Assembly (NCBI RefSeq): GCF_003935375.1
Contig: NZ_RHQM01000006.1
Coordinates: 1-64,000 of the forward strand
Direction: 5' to 3'
Length of the DNA: 64,000 nucleotides
Source of the DNA: Stutzerimonas xanthomarina
GTDB lineage: Bacteria; Pseudomonadota; Gammaproteobacteria; Pseudomonadales; Pseudomonadaceae
The notes under the pieces were generated by a model. The model made no database searches. It was not told the DNA's origin and worked only from the letters and a program-made list of their open reading frames with translations. The first letter of the stretch is position 1, and every line of letters begins with the position of its first letter. Shown here one piece after another: positions 8,335 to 18,769 of the stretch. A program made the position numbers and the translations under genes.

Positions 8335-9936
8335 GTGCCCGTTCCCGACTTGTTTGCTGCAGGCCTTGCCCGTGGCTGGACCACATACGACGGCTCGCGA
8401 CTGGAGGACGATCTGACCCTGGAGGCCGACGTCGCCATCGTCGGCAGCGGCGCAGGCGGCGCCACAAGTGCGGAGGTGCTGAGCGCCGCGGGCTACAAGG
8501 TGCTGCTGATCGAAGAAGGCCCGCTGCGCACCAGCAACGACTTCGACATGCAGGAAGCCAGTGCCTACCGCTCGCTCTATCAGGAAGCCATCGGCCGCAC
8601 GAGCAAGGACGGCGCCATCACCATCCTGCAGGGCCGCGCGGTCGGCGGCACCACGCTGGTGAACTGGACCTCGAGCTTTCGCACACCGCCGCAAACATTG
8701 CAGCACTGGGCCAGCGAGCATGGCGTCAGCGAGCTGTCGGTCGAGGCGCTGCAACCCTGGTTCGAACGCATCGAACAGCGCCTCGGCATCGCGCCCTGGG
8801 CCGTGCCGCCGAATGCCAACAACGCGGTGTTGCAGCGCGGCTGCGAAAGCCTCGGCCAGCACTGGGCGGTGATCCCGCGCAACGTGCGTGGCTGCTGGAA
8901 CCTAGGCTATTGCGGCATGGGCTGCCCGACCAACGCCAAGCAGTCGATGCTGGTCACCAGCATTCCGGCGCTGCTGGATAAGGGCGGCGCACTGCTCTAC
9001 CTCGCGCGCGCCGAACGCCTGTTGATGCAGGGCGAGCGGGTCGTCGGCATGGACTGCCTGGGCATGGACGACCGCTGCGTGGAACCGAACGGGCGGCGCA
9101 TCCGCGTCGTCGCCAAGCACTACATTCTCGCCGGCGGCGGCATCAACACGCCGGCGCTGCTGCTGCGCTCGCAGGCGCCCGACCCGCATCAGCGCGTCGG
9201 CAAGCGCACCTTCCTGCACCTGACCAACTTCTCCGCGGCGCAATTCGACGAGCGCATCGACGCCTTCAGCGGCGCGCCACAGTCGATCTATTCCGACCAC
9301 TTCCAGTGGCGCGACGGGATTGCCGGGCCGGCGGGCTACAAGCTCGAAGTACCGCCCATCCATCCCGCGCTCGCGGCCACCCTGCTCGGCGACTTAGGCC
9401 CGGAGAATGCGCAGCGCATGGCCGAGCTGCCGCATACCCACGCGATGATCGCCCTGCAGCGCGACGGCTTTCATCAGGACAGCGCCGAGGGCACGGTCGA
9501 GCTGCGCAGCGACGGCAGCCCGGTGCTCGACTACCGCATGACCGACTATGCCTGGAACGGTATCCGCCGCGCCTTTCTGAGCATGGCCGAGATCCAGTTC
9601 GCCGCCGGTGCGCGCGCCGTGCTGCCCCTGCATGCCGACGCCCATTACGTGCGCACGCCCCGCGCCGCCCGGGAGCTGATCGAGGGTCTGGACCTTGCGC
9701 TGTATCGCACCCGTCTTGGCAGCGCCCACGTCATGGGCGGTTGCGCCATGGGTGATGACCCATGCCAGGCCGTCACCGACAGCCTCGGTCGGCACCATCA
9801 GCTGGCCAACCTGTCGATACACGACGGCTCACTGTTCCCCACCAGCATCGGCGCCAATCCCCAGCTGTCGATCTATGCGCTGTGCGCCAAACTCGCCACG
9901 GAACTGGGTGATCGCCTGCAGAAGTCCTGTGATTGA
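8335..9936 (+). CDS. laoA: GMC-type FAD-dependent long-chain alcohol dehydrogenase, LaoA-like
   Basis: A 533-residue GMC oxidoreductase. The FAD dinucleotide fold VAIVGSGAGGATSAEVL lies near residues 32-48. A Cys-rich segment (CWNLGYCGMGCPTNAKQS) resembles plant and bacterial long-chain alcohol oxidases. The C-terminal HVMGGCAMG block starts at His465 and is followed by GANPQLSIYALCAK, which hold the catalytic His and Asn. The GTG start at 8335 is chosen because CAGGAGG lies 7 bases upstream. No signal peptide is present, so export would rely on LaoB. Together with LaoC it would convert long-chain alcohol to fatty acid. Confidence 0.88.
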   Translation: MPVPDLFAAGLARGWTTYDGSRLEDDLTLEADVAIVGSGAGGATSAEVLSAAGYKVLLIEEGPLRTSNDFDMQEASAYRSLYQEAIGRTSKDGAITILQGRAVGGTTLVNWTSSFRTPPQTLQHWASEHGVSELSVEALQPWFERIEQRLGIAPWAVPPNANNAVLQRGCESLGQHWAVIPRNVRGCWNLGYCGMGCPTNAKQSMLVTSIPALLDKGGALLYLARAERLLMQGERVVGMDCLGMDDRCVEPNGRRIRVVAKHYILAGGGINTPALLLRSQAPDPHQRVGKRTFLHLTNFSAAQFDERIDAFSGAPQSIYSDHFQWRDGIAGPAGYKLEVPPIHPALAATLLGDLGPENAQRMAELPHTHAMIALQRDGFHQDSAEGTVELRSDGSPVLDYRMTDYAWNGIRRAFLSMAEIQFAAGARAVLPLHADAHYVRTPRAARELIEGLDLALYRTRLGSAHVMGGCAMGDDPCQAVTDSLGRHHQLANLSIHDGSLFPTSIGANPQLSIYALCAKLATELGDRLQKSCD

Positions 9937-10518
<582 letters not shown>

Positions 10519-10583
10519 CGATGCCCGTCGGGCCGCGTCGAGTGCACGCTGGCCGGCGATGCGGCACAATTGCCCGGTCGTAA

Positions 10584-10876
<293 letters not shown>

Positions 10877-10877
<1 letters not shown>

Positions 10878-12610
10878 TGTTCTCGCGGCGACCGACCCGA
10901 AGAACCCGCCTGCTCAGGGGCCTCCAGGGTTGTCTCGCCGCCCTCATGCTGCTGGCCTGCGCGGCCCAAGGCAACCCTCTTGCAAACGGCGCCGTCGCCA
11001 CGGCCCATCCGCTGGCCAGTGAAGTTGGCCGGCGCATTCTCGAAGCCGGCGGCAACGCCTTCGATGCCACCGTTGCAGTCAGCGCCGCCCTGGCGGTGGT
11101 CGAGCCATACGGCTCCGGACTTGGCGGCGGCGGCTTCTTTCTGCTGCGCGAAGCCGGCGAATCCCCCCACCACAGTTTCCTCGACGCCCGCGAGCGCGCA
11201 CCCGCCGCTGCCACGCCGGACCTGTACCTGCGCGAGGGCAAGATCCGGCGCGAGCTTTCGCTGAATGGCCCGCTGGCCGCGGCGATACCCGGCACGCCGG
11301 CCGCACTGGTCGAGCTCGCGGAGAAGCGCGGTCGCCTGCCCCTGAAGACCACCCTGGCGCCGGCCATCGCCTTGGCCCGCGACGGATTTGCGGTGGATTC
11401 CGTATATCGCCAGCGCGCCGGCTGGCGCCTCGCGGCGTTGCGTGACGATCCGGAGAGCGCGCGGCTGTTTCTCCACGACGGCGACCTGCCCGCCGAAGGC
11501 CATCTGCTGCGTCAGCCGGAGCTGGCGCAAACCCTGGAGCGCCTGGCCATTCACGGTCACGACGGCTTCTACCGCGGCGAGTTCGCGAAAAAATTGGTGC
11601 AAGGCGTTCGCGCCGCCGGCGGCATCTGGTCGCTGGAGGATCTGGCCGACTACCACACCGTCGAGCGCGAGCCACTGCGCTTCACCCTCGCCAATGGTCG
11701 TGAGCTGATCGGCGCGCCACCGCCGTCAGCCGGCGGCATGATCCTCGCGCAGAGCCTGGGCATTCTCGAACGCCTGTCCTGGCGCGACGCCGAACCGCTG
11801 CAACGCAGCCATCTGGTGGTCGAGGCGTTGCGCCGGGCCTATCGCGACCGCGGGCAACTGGGCGATCCGGATTTCGTCGCGTCACCACTGCGACATCTAC
11901 TTTCAGACCAGTACCTGGACCAGCTCGCCAGCTCCATCGACCCTGATCGGGCCACGCCGAGCAGCGCATTGCCGCCAGCGGCACGCTGGCGCGAGGGCGA
12001 GCACACCACCCACTTCGCGGTGATTGATGCCGAAGGCAATGCGGTGGCGGCGACGCTATCGCTGAACATGATGTTCGGTGCCGCCTTCAGCGTGCCCGGC
12101 ACCGGTGTGCTGCTCAATGACGAGATGGACGACTTCGCCGCCGACATCGACGGCAGCAATGCCTATGGCCTGAAGGGCAGCAGCGCAAACGCCATCTCCG
12201 GCGGCAAGCGTCCGCTGTCGAGCATGAGCCCGACTTTCATCGAAAGCGCCGAGGAGTTCGCCGCCTTCGGCACGCCCGGCGGCAGCCGCATACCGAGCAT
12301 GGTGCTGCTTTCGGCACTGGCTTATTTGGAAGGCAAGCCGATGCAGGCCTGGCCGGCAGTGCCGCGCTATCACCACCAGTACCTGCCCGACGTGCTGCAG
12401 TACGAAGCCGATGCCTTCACCCCGGCGCAGCTGGACGCCCTGCGCGCGCGCGGTCACCAGCCCAGGCTGATCGAACGCGACTACGGCAACCAGCAGGTGC
12501 TCTATTGGCACAAGCCGAGCGGCACGGTCGAGGCGGCCAGCGACCCGCGCGGCATCGGCCAGGCACTGATGGTGCCGGCACGCCGCGAGCCGGTTACAGC
12601 TGCAGAATGA
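10877..12610 (+). CDS. ggt: Gamma-glutamyltranspeptidase
   Basis: A 577-residue periplasmic Ntn-hydrolase acting on glutathione and gamma-glutamyl compounds. Following an Arg-rich start, LLRGLQGCLAALMLLACAAQG looks like a signal peptide and may be a lipobox. The N-terminal domain has the family signature AVSAALAVVEPYGSGLGGGGF. The autoprocessing site is the TTHF segment; the first Thr (Thr377) would become the N-terminal nucleophile of the small subunit. The oxyanion-region Ser pair is in RPLSSMSPT. The ATG overlaps the fdx TGA, and the 3' end overlaps the convergent Na/Pi carrier gene by 17 bases. Confidence 0.92.
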
Positions 12611-14429
12611 CCGGGCCTTCGTCCTCAGCGAGCTGACGCAGCTGCCGCGTCAGCTCATGGCCCTCGCCGAGCAGCAAGGCGTTGCGCAGACTCTGAATGA
12701 TGCGGCTGGCGTAGCCCAGGTCGTTCATCAGCGAACTGCTCTGCAAACCGTCCAGCTTCTGGTTGCGGATCGACTCGAACAGGCGCCGGCGAAACTCCGC
12801 ATCGAACTTCGCAGCGCGCTCGTCCAGCCAGTTCAAGCGCTCGCGCCATAGCTCGTCGGGCAGCTCCGAGTGGTTGAGCGCGCGGATCTCGCGCAACGAC
12901 TCCAGCAAATGCCGACGCAGCTCGACATACGCCTGGCGCGCCGCGGAGTCATCGGTGCGCAGGTAGTGTCCGAGGTTCTTCTGCAGGTGCTTGGCATCCT
13001 TGACCGCGTCCACCAGCTGCAGCGCTGCAACCTGGCAGCTCAGCCAGAACGCCTGGTGGCTCTCGTCCAGTGGCAGCTCCAGACGCCCCATGAAGGTCAG
13101 CAGATCGGAATACACGCCCTTGATATGCCGCTGATACAGCCGCTCGGCATCCAGGGCCTGGGCGTCGGGCTTCGCGTTGATCAGCGCCTCGTCAATCCGA
13201 CCCTGCTGGCGCAGCTGGTCCACCGGCAGATAGGTGGCATGGCAGATCACCTCGAGACTCAGGCGCGCCAGATGCTGCAGCTCCTGCGCCACGGCGCTGG
13301 CGGCAGCATCCGCGGAGTCCAGCGCACGGTCATTCAGGTAGCGCGCGCGGGTCGGCTCCTCCGGTCGAGCAGGCGCAAGTTCGGTGATCAGCACCGTCGG
13401 TTCGACTCGCTCGGGCAACACGCGCAACAGCAGGTTTGCCAGCTGCGCCTGCCACGGCCAGAACAGCAGCACACCCATGGCATTGAACAGCGTATGGAAC
13501 AGCGCCAGCTGAATCAGGCGGTTTTCAGCCAGGCCCAGCGGCGCGACCAGCCATTCGACCAGCCAGGTCAACGGCAGCAGCAGCGCGATGGCCAGCACGG
13601 CGGTAGTCACGTTGAACAGTACATGGGCCAGCGCCAGGCGCTGACCACTGCGGTTGCCGCCGAGCGAGCCGACGAACGCAGTGGTGACGCTCGTCCCGAC
13701 ATTCGCACCGATCGCAGTCGCCAGCGCCTGGCCGAGATCCAGCTGGCCGGTAGCCAAAGCGGTCAGCGTCAGCATCAATGTGGCATGGCTGGACTGCAGC
13801 ACCACCGTGGCAAACAGGCCGATCGCGACGAACATCAGTTGCCCGGCCAGACCGCCAGCGTGGTACTGCGACAGGTCCATGCCACCGAAGGTGGAGAAAC
13901 CGGTCTTGATCTGATCGATGCCGAGAAAGATGAAGGCGATGCCGAGCACGATGCGCCCGGCCGCCTTGCCCTTGTCGCCGGTGAAGCTGGCCAGCACCCC
14001 GAAAACCAGCAGCGGCAAGGCCAGCGGACTCAGGCTGACGTTCTGCCCGGCCAGTGCCAGCAGCCAGATACCCGTGGTAGAGCCGAGATTGGCGCCGAAC
14101 AGAATGGCGATGCCGCCGGCAAGCTTGATCAGCCCGGTGCTGATGAAAGCGATGGTGAGCAACGAGACCAGCGTGCTGGACTGCAGCAGCATGGTGCCGC
14201 TCATGCCGAACATCAGGCCCTTGAGCGGCGTCGCCGTACTGCGCGTCAGCAGCTGTTCGAGCTTGCTACCGGCCAGTTGGCGCAGCCCCTCTTCGAGGCA
14301 TTGCATGCCGAACAGGAACAGGGCGAGTCCCGCGCACAGCTCGAGCCATCCGTCACTGGCCCAGAACGACCAGGACAATATCAGCAGGCCCACGATGGGC
14401 AGAAATGTCTTGAAGAAGCGGCTGTTCAA
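12594..14429 (-). CDS. Na+/phosphate cotransporter family protein with PhoU-like tail
   Basis: A 611-residue protein. The N-terminal half has two repeated hydrophobic blocks with the QSS signature of NptA/SLC34-type carriers (MLLQSSTLVSLLTIAF and VVLQSSHATLMLTLT). The C-terminal third (from about residue 370) is hydrophilic, helical and PhoU-like. It probably moves phosphate with sodium, although bacterial homologues such as YjbB export Pi. The first possible start is a TTG at 14429 with no strong ribosome site, so the start is uncertain. Its tail overlaps ggt by 17 bases. A second family member lies at 53.5 kb. Confidence 0.85.
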   Translation of the reverse strand: MNSRFFKTFLPIVGLLILSWSFWASDGWLELCAGLALFLFGMQCLEEGLRQLAGSKLEQLLTRSTATPLKGLMFGMSGTMLLQSSTLVSLLTIAFISTGLIKLAGGIAILFGANLGSTTGIWLLALAGQNVSLSPLALPLLVFGVLASFTGDKGKAAGRIVLGIAFIFLGIDQIKTGFSTFGGMDLSQYHAGGLAGQLMFVAIGLFATVVLQSSHATLMLTLTALATGQLDLGQALATAIGANVGTSVTTAFVGSLGGNRSGQRLALAHVLFNVTTAVLAIALLLPLTWLVEWLVAPLGLAENRLIQLALFHTLFNAMGVLLFWPWQAQLANLLLRVLPERVEPTVLITELAPARPEEPTRARYLNDRALDSADAAASAVAQELQHLARLSLEVICHATYLPVDQLRQQGRIDEALINAKPDAQALDAERLYQRHIKGVYSDLLTFMGRLELPLDESHQAFWLSCQVAALQLVDAVKDAKHLQKNLGHYLRTDDSAARQAYVELRRHLLESLREIRALNHSELPDELWRERLNWLDERAAKFDAEFRRRLFESIRNQKLDGLQSSSLMNDLGYASRIIQSLRNALLLGEGHELTRQLRQLAEDEGPVILQL

Positions 14430-14530
14430 GGAGGGGGCTTCGCGGCGCGGGATGGGAGGCGAAGCCTACTGCAGCAACACCGCGACCGGAAGGCTCAGGC
14501 CCTTGCCAGTCGCGATGCGGATGACGTCGA

Positions 14531-14872
14531 TCAACGCTGGGCGTTGTAACCGCTGGTGGTGCAGCCCAGGCAGCGTACGAACGCCGCTTTACCCGGCTCG
14601 ACGACCAGAGCCTTGCCAGCCTCGCCGACGTTGCCGCCCAAAGCGGTGAACGGCAGGCTGACAACGAAAACACCGGCGCCGATGGCAGTCGCGGCGATCA
14701 GCAGCGGGCGGGCGATGATCAGGTCACCGACCATGGAGTAGGCCTTGGGCGCTTCTACGGAGTACATCGGATCACCACTGGCGTTCTGCGGGACCGACTC
14801 CGCATGTGCCGGCAGCGCCAGCAGGCCAGTGGTCAGTGCCAAGACAGCAGCGGTAGAGCGGAACAGATTCAT
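14531..14872 (-). CDS. Small exported or membrane protein, conserved in pseudomonads
   Basis: A 113-residue protein starting [24 protein letters not shown], a textbook signal peptide cleaved after AHA. A hydrophobic Gly/Ala segment ([22 protein letters not shown]) follows. The C-terminal part has two Cys ([13 protein letters not shown]). I recall relatives labelled multidrug transporter, but one membrane segment and 113 residues do not support that. The ATG at 14872 has an AAGGA site about 9 bases upstream. It follows mutM in the same direction and has its own extended -10. Confidence 0.75.
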   Translation of the reverse strand: MNLFRSTAAVLALTTGLLALPAHAESVPQNASGDPMYSVEAPKAYSMVGDLIIARPLLIAATAIGAGVFVVSLPFTALGGNVGEAGKALVVEPGKAAFVRCLGCTTSGYNAQR

Positions 14873-14919
14873 GGTGTGGTCCTTCAGATGTGCGAAACGC
14901 GGCAATTTTTAGTTGTGGC

Positions 14920-14938
14920 GGCCACTATAGCAGTGGCC
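14920..14938 (-). promoter_or_regulatory. Extended -10 promoter inside a hairpin, for the small exported protein
   Basis: Read on the minus strand, TGCTATAGT gives an extended -10 (TG-n-TATAGT; hexamer at 14924-14929). It lies inside an inverted repeat, GGCCACT at 14920-14926 and AGTGGCC at 14932-14938. No good -35 is visible at 17 bases, which suits an extended -10 promoter. Confidence 0.45.
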
Positions 14939-14990
14939 GGGGCACGCTGAGCGTGAACGCCGTCAACGCATGCACAGTTCCGCTAGCCGC

Positions 14991-15803
14991 TCAACGCTGG
15001 CAGCGAGCGCAATACACGCTGGCGCGCTGACCGAGGCGAATCTCACGCAGCGTGCCGCCGCAGTTCTTGCAGAATTCGCCGGCCCGCCCGTAGACGAACA
15101 GCTCCTGTTGAAAATAGCCGGGCTTGCCATCGCCGCCGACGAAATCGCGCAAGGTCGTGCCGCCACGCTCGATGGCCATCGCCAGTATCCGCCGGATTTC
15201 CTCGCCGAGCTTCAGATAACGCGCTCGCGAGATGCTCCCGGCCGGCCGCCGCGGCTCGATCCCGGCGGCGCACAGTGCCTCGCTCGCATAGATGTTGCCG
15301 CCTCCCACCACTACCGCGTTGTCCATGATGAACGGCTTGACCGCCATGCTGCGCCCACGCGACAGCCTATACAGACGGTCACCGTCGAAATCCTCGCCGA
15401 GCGGCTCGGGCCCGAGACTGGCGAGCAACACATGGGCGAGCGGCTCGTGGCTCCAGAGCATCGCGCCGAAGCGCCGCGGATCGGTGTAGCGCAGCGCCTG
15501 GCCGGACTCCAGCAGGATATCGACGTGCTCGTGCTTGGCCGCCGGCAATGCCGCGTCAACCAGACGCAGGCTTCCGGACATGCCCAGATGAACGATCAGC
15601 GTGCCTCTCTCGGCCTTGATCAGCAGGTATTTGGCACGACGCTCGACGGCTTGGATCCGTTGGCCGGACAGACGCACATCGAGGTCTTCCGGGATCGGCC
15701 AGCGCAACCGCCGGTCACGCACCAGCACGCGGCTGACACGCTGACCGACAAGGTATGGCTCGATACCACGGCGGGTAGTTTCGACTTCGGGAAGTTCGGG
15801 CAT
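14991..15803 (-). CDS. mutM: Formamidopyrimidine-DNA glycosylase (Fpg/MutM)
   Basis: A 270-residue base-excision repair glycosylase/AP lyase that removes 8-oxoguanine. The N-terminus [14 protein letters not shown] supplies the catalytic Pro2 and Glu3. The C-terminal zinc finger uses Cys245, Cys248, Cys265 and Cys268. Length and all signature residues are normal. It lies 57 bases downstream of the HDOD gene in the same direction, as in other pseudomonads. Confidence 0.96.
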   Translation of the reverse strand: MPELPEVETTRRGIEPYLVGQRVSRVLVRDRRLRWPIPEDLDVRLSGQRIQAVERRAKYLLIKAERGTLIVHLGMSGSLRLVDAALPAAKHEHVDILLESGQALRYTDPRRFGAMLWSHEPLAHVLLASLGPEPLGEDFDGDRLYRLSRGRSMAVKPFIMDNAVVVGGGNIYASEALCAAGIEPRRPAGSISRARYLKLGEEIRRILAMAIERGGTTLRDFVGGDGKPGYFQQELFVYGRAGEFCKNCGGTLREIRLGQRASVYCARCQR

Positions 15804-15860
15804 GGCGGGACGTTGGATACAGCGAAGGGATGCCGACCTTAGCAGGCCGGCGCCGGGCCG

Positions 15861-16727
15861 TCAGCCCACGCCAAGCTCGCGGATGCTTTCCTTGAGGCAG
15901 ACGAAATCGTATTCCGACAGCCCGACGTACTCGAGCACCAGCTGCGACACGCTGTCCCACTCGTGATCGTCCGGCTGCGCGCCCAACACCCGATGACAGG
16001 CGCAGATGTGCTCGGCCATCTTGAGGATCGCCAGCAGCGTCTTGATCGGCGCGTCGCGCCCCGAGTCGTCGGCGAACAGCGACAGCGCGTTATGGTGATT
16101 GGCGATGGCATCGCACAGGTGCAGCGGCAGGTTCCACGATTTGGCGGTGAAGTAGCCGACCACCGCATGGTTGGTGCTGAGCACGCGATTCTCAATATCG
16201 ACGATGCGCTGGCCGTCTCCGGTGCTGGCGTAGGCCTCTTCCAGCACACTCATGTAGCCGGGGAAGCGCTTGAGCATCAGCGGGATGCCGCAATTGTGGA
16301 ACAGCCCGAGGGTGTAGGCCTCATCCGGCGACTGGTAGCCGATGCGCTTGGCCAGGGTCAGGCAGGCCATGGCCACGTCCTGCGCGCTGTCCCAGAAGCG
16401 GCTGAGCGTGACGATGGTCTCGTCGCTCATCTCGCCCTTGATCGACTGCGCATTGATCAGGTTGATCACCGAGTTGCAGCCCAGCAGGTTCACCGCCTGC
16501 TGGATGGAAGCGATGCGGTTGGCCAGACCGAAATGCGGCGAGTTGACCAGCTTGAGCAGCGCCCCCGAAAGTCCCGGGTCCTGACTTATCAGCCGGGCGA
16601 TGGCTTTCAGATCGGGCACCGGCATGACCTGCTCCATTTGCAGGTCGACCATGATCTGCGGTTGCGGCGGCACGCTGATGCCTTGCAGCACCCGGCGGAT
16701 CTGTTCGGCGGAGAGTTCAACGGCCAT
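15861..16727 (-). CDS. HDOD domain protein
   Basis: A 288-residue protein made almost entirely of an HDOD domain, the non-enzymatic relative of HD phosphohydrolases. Typical HDOD blocks are visible: ISQDPGLSGALLKLVNSPHFGL, IQQAVNLLGCNSVINLI and YTLGLFHNCGIPLML. No receiver, GGDEF or EAL domain is fused. Such proteins act as scaffolds in signalling, motility or stress control; the target is unknown. The start at 16727 (MAVELSAEQIRRVL) is preferred over an upstream in-frame codon at 16766. Divergent from the PfpI-type gene. Confidence 0.85.
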   Translation of the reverse strand: MAVELSAEQIRRVLQGISVPPQPQIMVDLQMEQVMPVPDLKAIARLISQDPGLSGALLKLVNSPHFGLANRIASIQQAVNLLGCNSVINLINAQSIKGEMSDETIVTLSRFWDSAQDVAMACLTLAKRIGYQSPDEAYTLGLFHNCGIPLMLKRFPGYMSVLEEAYASTGDGQRIVDIENRVLSTNHAVVGYFTAKSWNLPLHLCDAIANHHNALSLFADDSGRDAPIKTLLAILKMAEHICACHRVLGAQPDDHEWDSVSQLVLEYVGLSEYDFVCLKESIRELGVG

Positions 16728-16855
16728 GAGGGGTCGCTCGACGAGAAGGCAAAGTGCCATCGGCACGAAAGGGCGAACTTTGGCTGAGATGCGGGTCCCA
16801 TTTCAAGTGACTCGCATTCGGCGAGCGTTACCGACAGACAGACGGAGGCATGCTC

Positions 16856-17395
16856 ATGACCCAATCCCTCAACGGCAAGCGCGTGGCAATCCTGGTGACC
16901 GAAGGCTTCGAGCAGGTCGAGCTGACCGGCCCGCAGGAGGCGCTGGAGAAGGCCGGTGCGACAGCCCAGATCGTCTCCGCCAAGAATGGCGAAGTGACCG
17001 GCTGGAACCACACCACGCCGGCCAGCAAGTTTCACGTGGACAAGACCTTCGACGACCTCGATATGAATGACTATGACGCCGTGCTGCTACCCGGCGGGGT
17101 GGTCAACTCCGACACCATTCGCACCGACGAAAGCGCACAAAAACTGGTACGCGACGCCGCCGCGGCGAACAAGCCGATCGCGGTGATCTGTCACGGCGGC
17201 TGGCTGCTGATCTCGGCCGGACTGGTCAAGGGCAAGCGCATGACCAGCTGGCCGTCGCTTACCGACGACCTGAAGAACGCCGGCGCCGATTGGGTGGACC
17301 AGGAGGTGGTGGTGGACGGTCAACTGATCAGCAGCCGCAAGCCCGATGACATCCCAGCGTTCAGCCAGGCGCTGATTCAAGCCCTGTCCGCCTGA
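16856..17395 (+). CDS. PfpI/DJ-1 family protein (protease or deglycase type)
   Basis: A 179-residue class I glutamine amidotransferase-like protein. It has an acidic elbow (TEGFEQVEL, Glu16/Glu19) and the nucleophile CHGGW with Cys112 followed by Gly-Gly, the pattern of PfpI/YhbO proteins rather than true amidotransferases. YhbO-type members protect against oxidative and carbonyl stress. The ATG at 16856 is preferred over one at 16850 because GGAGG ends 7 bases before it. It sits between a signalling gene and an rRNA methylase, with no obvious operon. Confidence 0.88.
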   Translation: MTQSLNGKRVAILVTEGFEQVELTGPQEALEKAGATAQIVSAKNGEVTGWNHTTPASKFHVDKTFDDLDMNDYDAVLLPGGVVNSDTIRTDESAQKLVRDAAAANKPIAVICHGGWLLISAGLVKGKRMTSWPSLTDDLKNAGADWVDQEVVVDGQLISSRKPDDIPAFSQALIQALSA

Positions 17396-17463
17396 CCGGT
17401 GATGCGTGGCGGGCGCTACGAGGAATTTCCGGCAGCGCCGGCGCGCGTGGCCTGCCGCTCGTT

Positions 17464-17469
17464 TAGAAT
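17464..17469 (+). promoter_or_regulatory. Possible -10 for rlmI
   Basis: TAGAAT about 28 bases before the rlmI ATG, with a purine-rich CCCGGAG ribosome site between. No recognisable -35 is found 16-18 bases upstream, so this is a weak call. Confidence 0.3.
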
Positions 17470-17496
17470 GCCCGTCTTTTTCCCGGAGCCCCGCCG

Positions 17497-18693
17497 ATGA
17501 CCCTGCCCAGCCTGCGCCTCAAAGCCAATGCCGATCGCCGCCTGCGCGCCGGCCATCTGTGGGTCTACAGCAACGAGGTGGACACCGCGGCCACGCCGCT
17601 GGCGGGCTTCGCCGCCGGGGATCAGGCCGTGCTCGAAGCCGCCGGCGGCAAGCCGCTGGGCATCGTCGGGGTATCGCCGAACAACCTGATCTGCGCACGC
17701 CTGCTATCGCGCGATCTCAAGCACAGCCTGGATAAGTCATTGCTGGTGCATCGCATCCAGGTCGCGCTGTCGTTGCGTGATCGCCTGTTCGATCAGCCGT
17801 GCTACCGCCTGATCTATGGCGATTCCGATCTTCTGCCGGGTCTGGTGGTGGACCGCTTCCACGATCATCTGGTGGTGCAGCTGGCCTCCGCCACCATGGA
17901 GCGCAACAAGGATGCCGTGCTGGAGGCGTTGGTCCAGGTGCTCAAGCCCCGCGGCGTGCTGTGGAAGAACGACTCCAGCGCCCGCGATGCCGAAGGCCTG
18001 GAGCGTTACGTCGATACCGCGTTCGGCGTAGTGCCGGAGTGGGTCGCGCTGGAAGAGAACGGCGTGAAGTTCGAGGCGCCGGTGCTGCAGGGCCAGAAGA
18101 CCGGCTGGTTCTACGACCACCGCATGAATCGCGCGCGCCTGGCGCCCTACGTGAAGGGCAAGCGCGTACTCGACCTGTTCAGCTACATCGGCGGCTGGGG
18201 CGTGCAGGCGGCGGCCTTCGGAGCCAGCGAAGTGTTCTGCGTCGACGCATCGGCCTTCGCCCTGGACGGTGTCGAGCGCAATGCCGCGCTCAATGGAGTG
18301 GCCGAGAAGATGACCTGCGTCGAGGGTGATGCCTTCGAGGCGATGAAGGAACTGAAGAACGCCGAGGAGCGCTTCGACGTGGTCATCACCGACCCGCCGG
18401 CCTTCATCAAGCGCAAGAAGGACATCAAGAACGGCGAGGCCGCCTACCGTCGCCTCAACGAAGCCGCCATGCGCCTGCTCAACAAGGACGGCATCCTGGT
18501 CAGCGCCAGCTGCTCCATGCACCTGGAAGAAGATCACCTGCAGAACATCCTGCTCGGCAGCGCACGCCATCTGGACCGCAATATCCAGCTGCTCGAACGC
18601 GGCGCCCAGGGCCCGGATCATCCGGTGCACCCGGCGATCCCGGAAACCCGCTACATCAAGAGCCTGACCTGCCGCATCCTGCCCAACAGCTGA
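17497..18693 (+). CDS. rlmI: RlmI-type 23S rRNA m5C1962 methyltransferase
   Basis: A 398-residue protein with an N-terminal PUA domain (about residues 1-80, beginning LRLKANADRRLRAGHLWVYS), a central EEHD-like region and a C-terminal Rossmann methyltransferase. The methyltransferase part shows VLDLFSYIGGWGVQA for SAM binding, TDPPAF and the SCSMHL catalytic loop. RlmI methylates C1962 of 23S rRNA. Length is as expected. It ends before a shared hairpin that separates it from the convergent hydrolase gene. Confidence 0.9.
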   Translation: MTLPSLRLKANADRRLRAGHLWVYSNEVDTAATPLAGFAAGDQAVLEAAGGKPLGIVGVSPNNLICARLLSRDLKHSLDKSLLVHRIQVALSLRDRLFDQPCYRLIYGDSDLLPGLVVDRFHDHLVVQLASATMERNKDAVLEALVQVLKPRGVLWKNDSSARDAEGLERYVDTAFGVVPEWVALEENGVKFEAPVLQGQKTGWFYDHRMNRARLAPYVKGKRVLDLFSYIGGWGVQAAAFGASEVFCVDASAFALDGVERNAALNGVAEKMTCVEGDAFEAMKELKNAEERFDVVITDPPAFIKRKKDIKNGEAAYRRLNEAAMRLLNKDGILVSASCSMHLEEDHLQNILLGSARHLDRNIQLLERGAQGPDHPVHPAIPETRYIKSLTCRILPNS

Positions 18694-18724
18694 GGGGCGG
18701 CACACGCGCCTACCGTATCGCCAT

Positions 18725-18758
18725 GAAACCTCCGCCCGGCAGTGCGGGCGAAGGTTTC
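18725..18758. terminator. Shared hairpin between rlmI and the secreted hydrolase
   Basis: The outer arms GAAACCT and AGGTTTC pair perfectly. After one C-A mismatch the inner arms CGCCCG and CGGGCG pair around a short loop. It lies in the 76 bases between two convergent genes and could end transcription from both sides. T-runs are weak. Confidence 0.6.
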
Positions 18759-18769
18759 AACGTGCGGTG

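Noticed and set aside
12870-14549. 559-residue + strand frame over the Na/Pi carrier
   Set aside because: Gln/Arg-rich shadow of a real membrane protein gene on the other strand.
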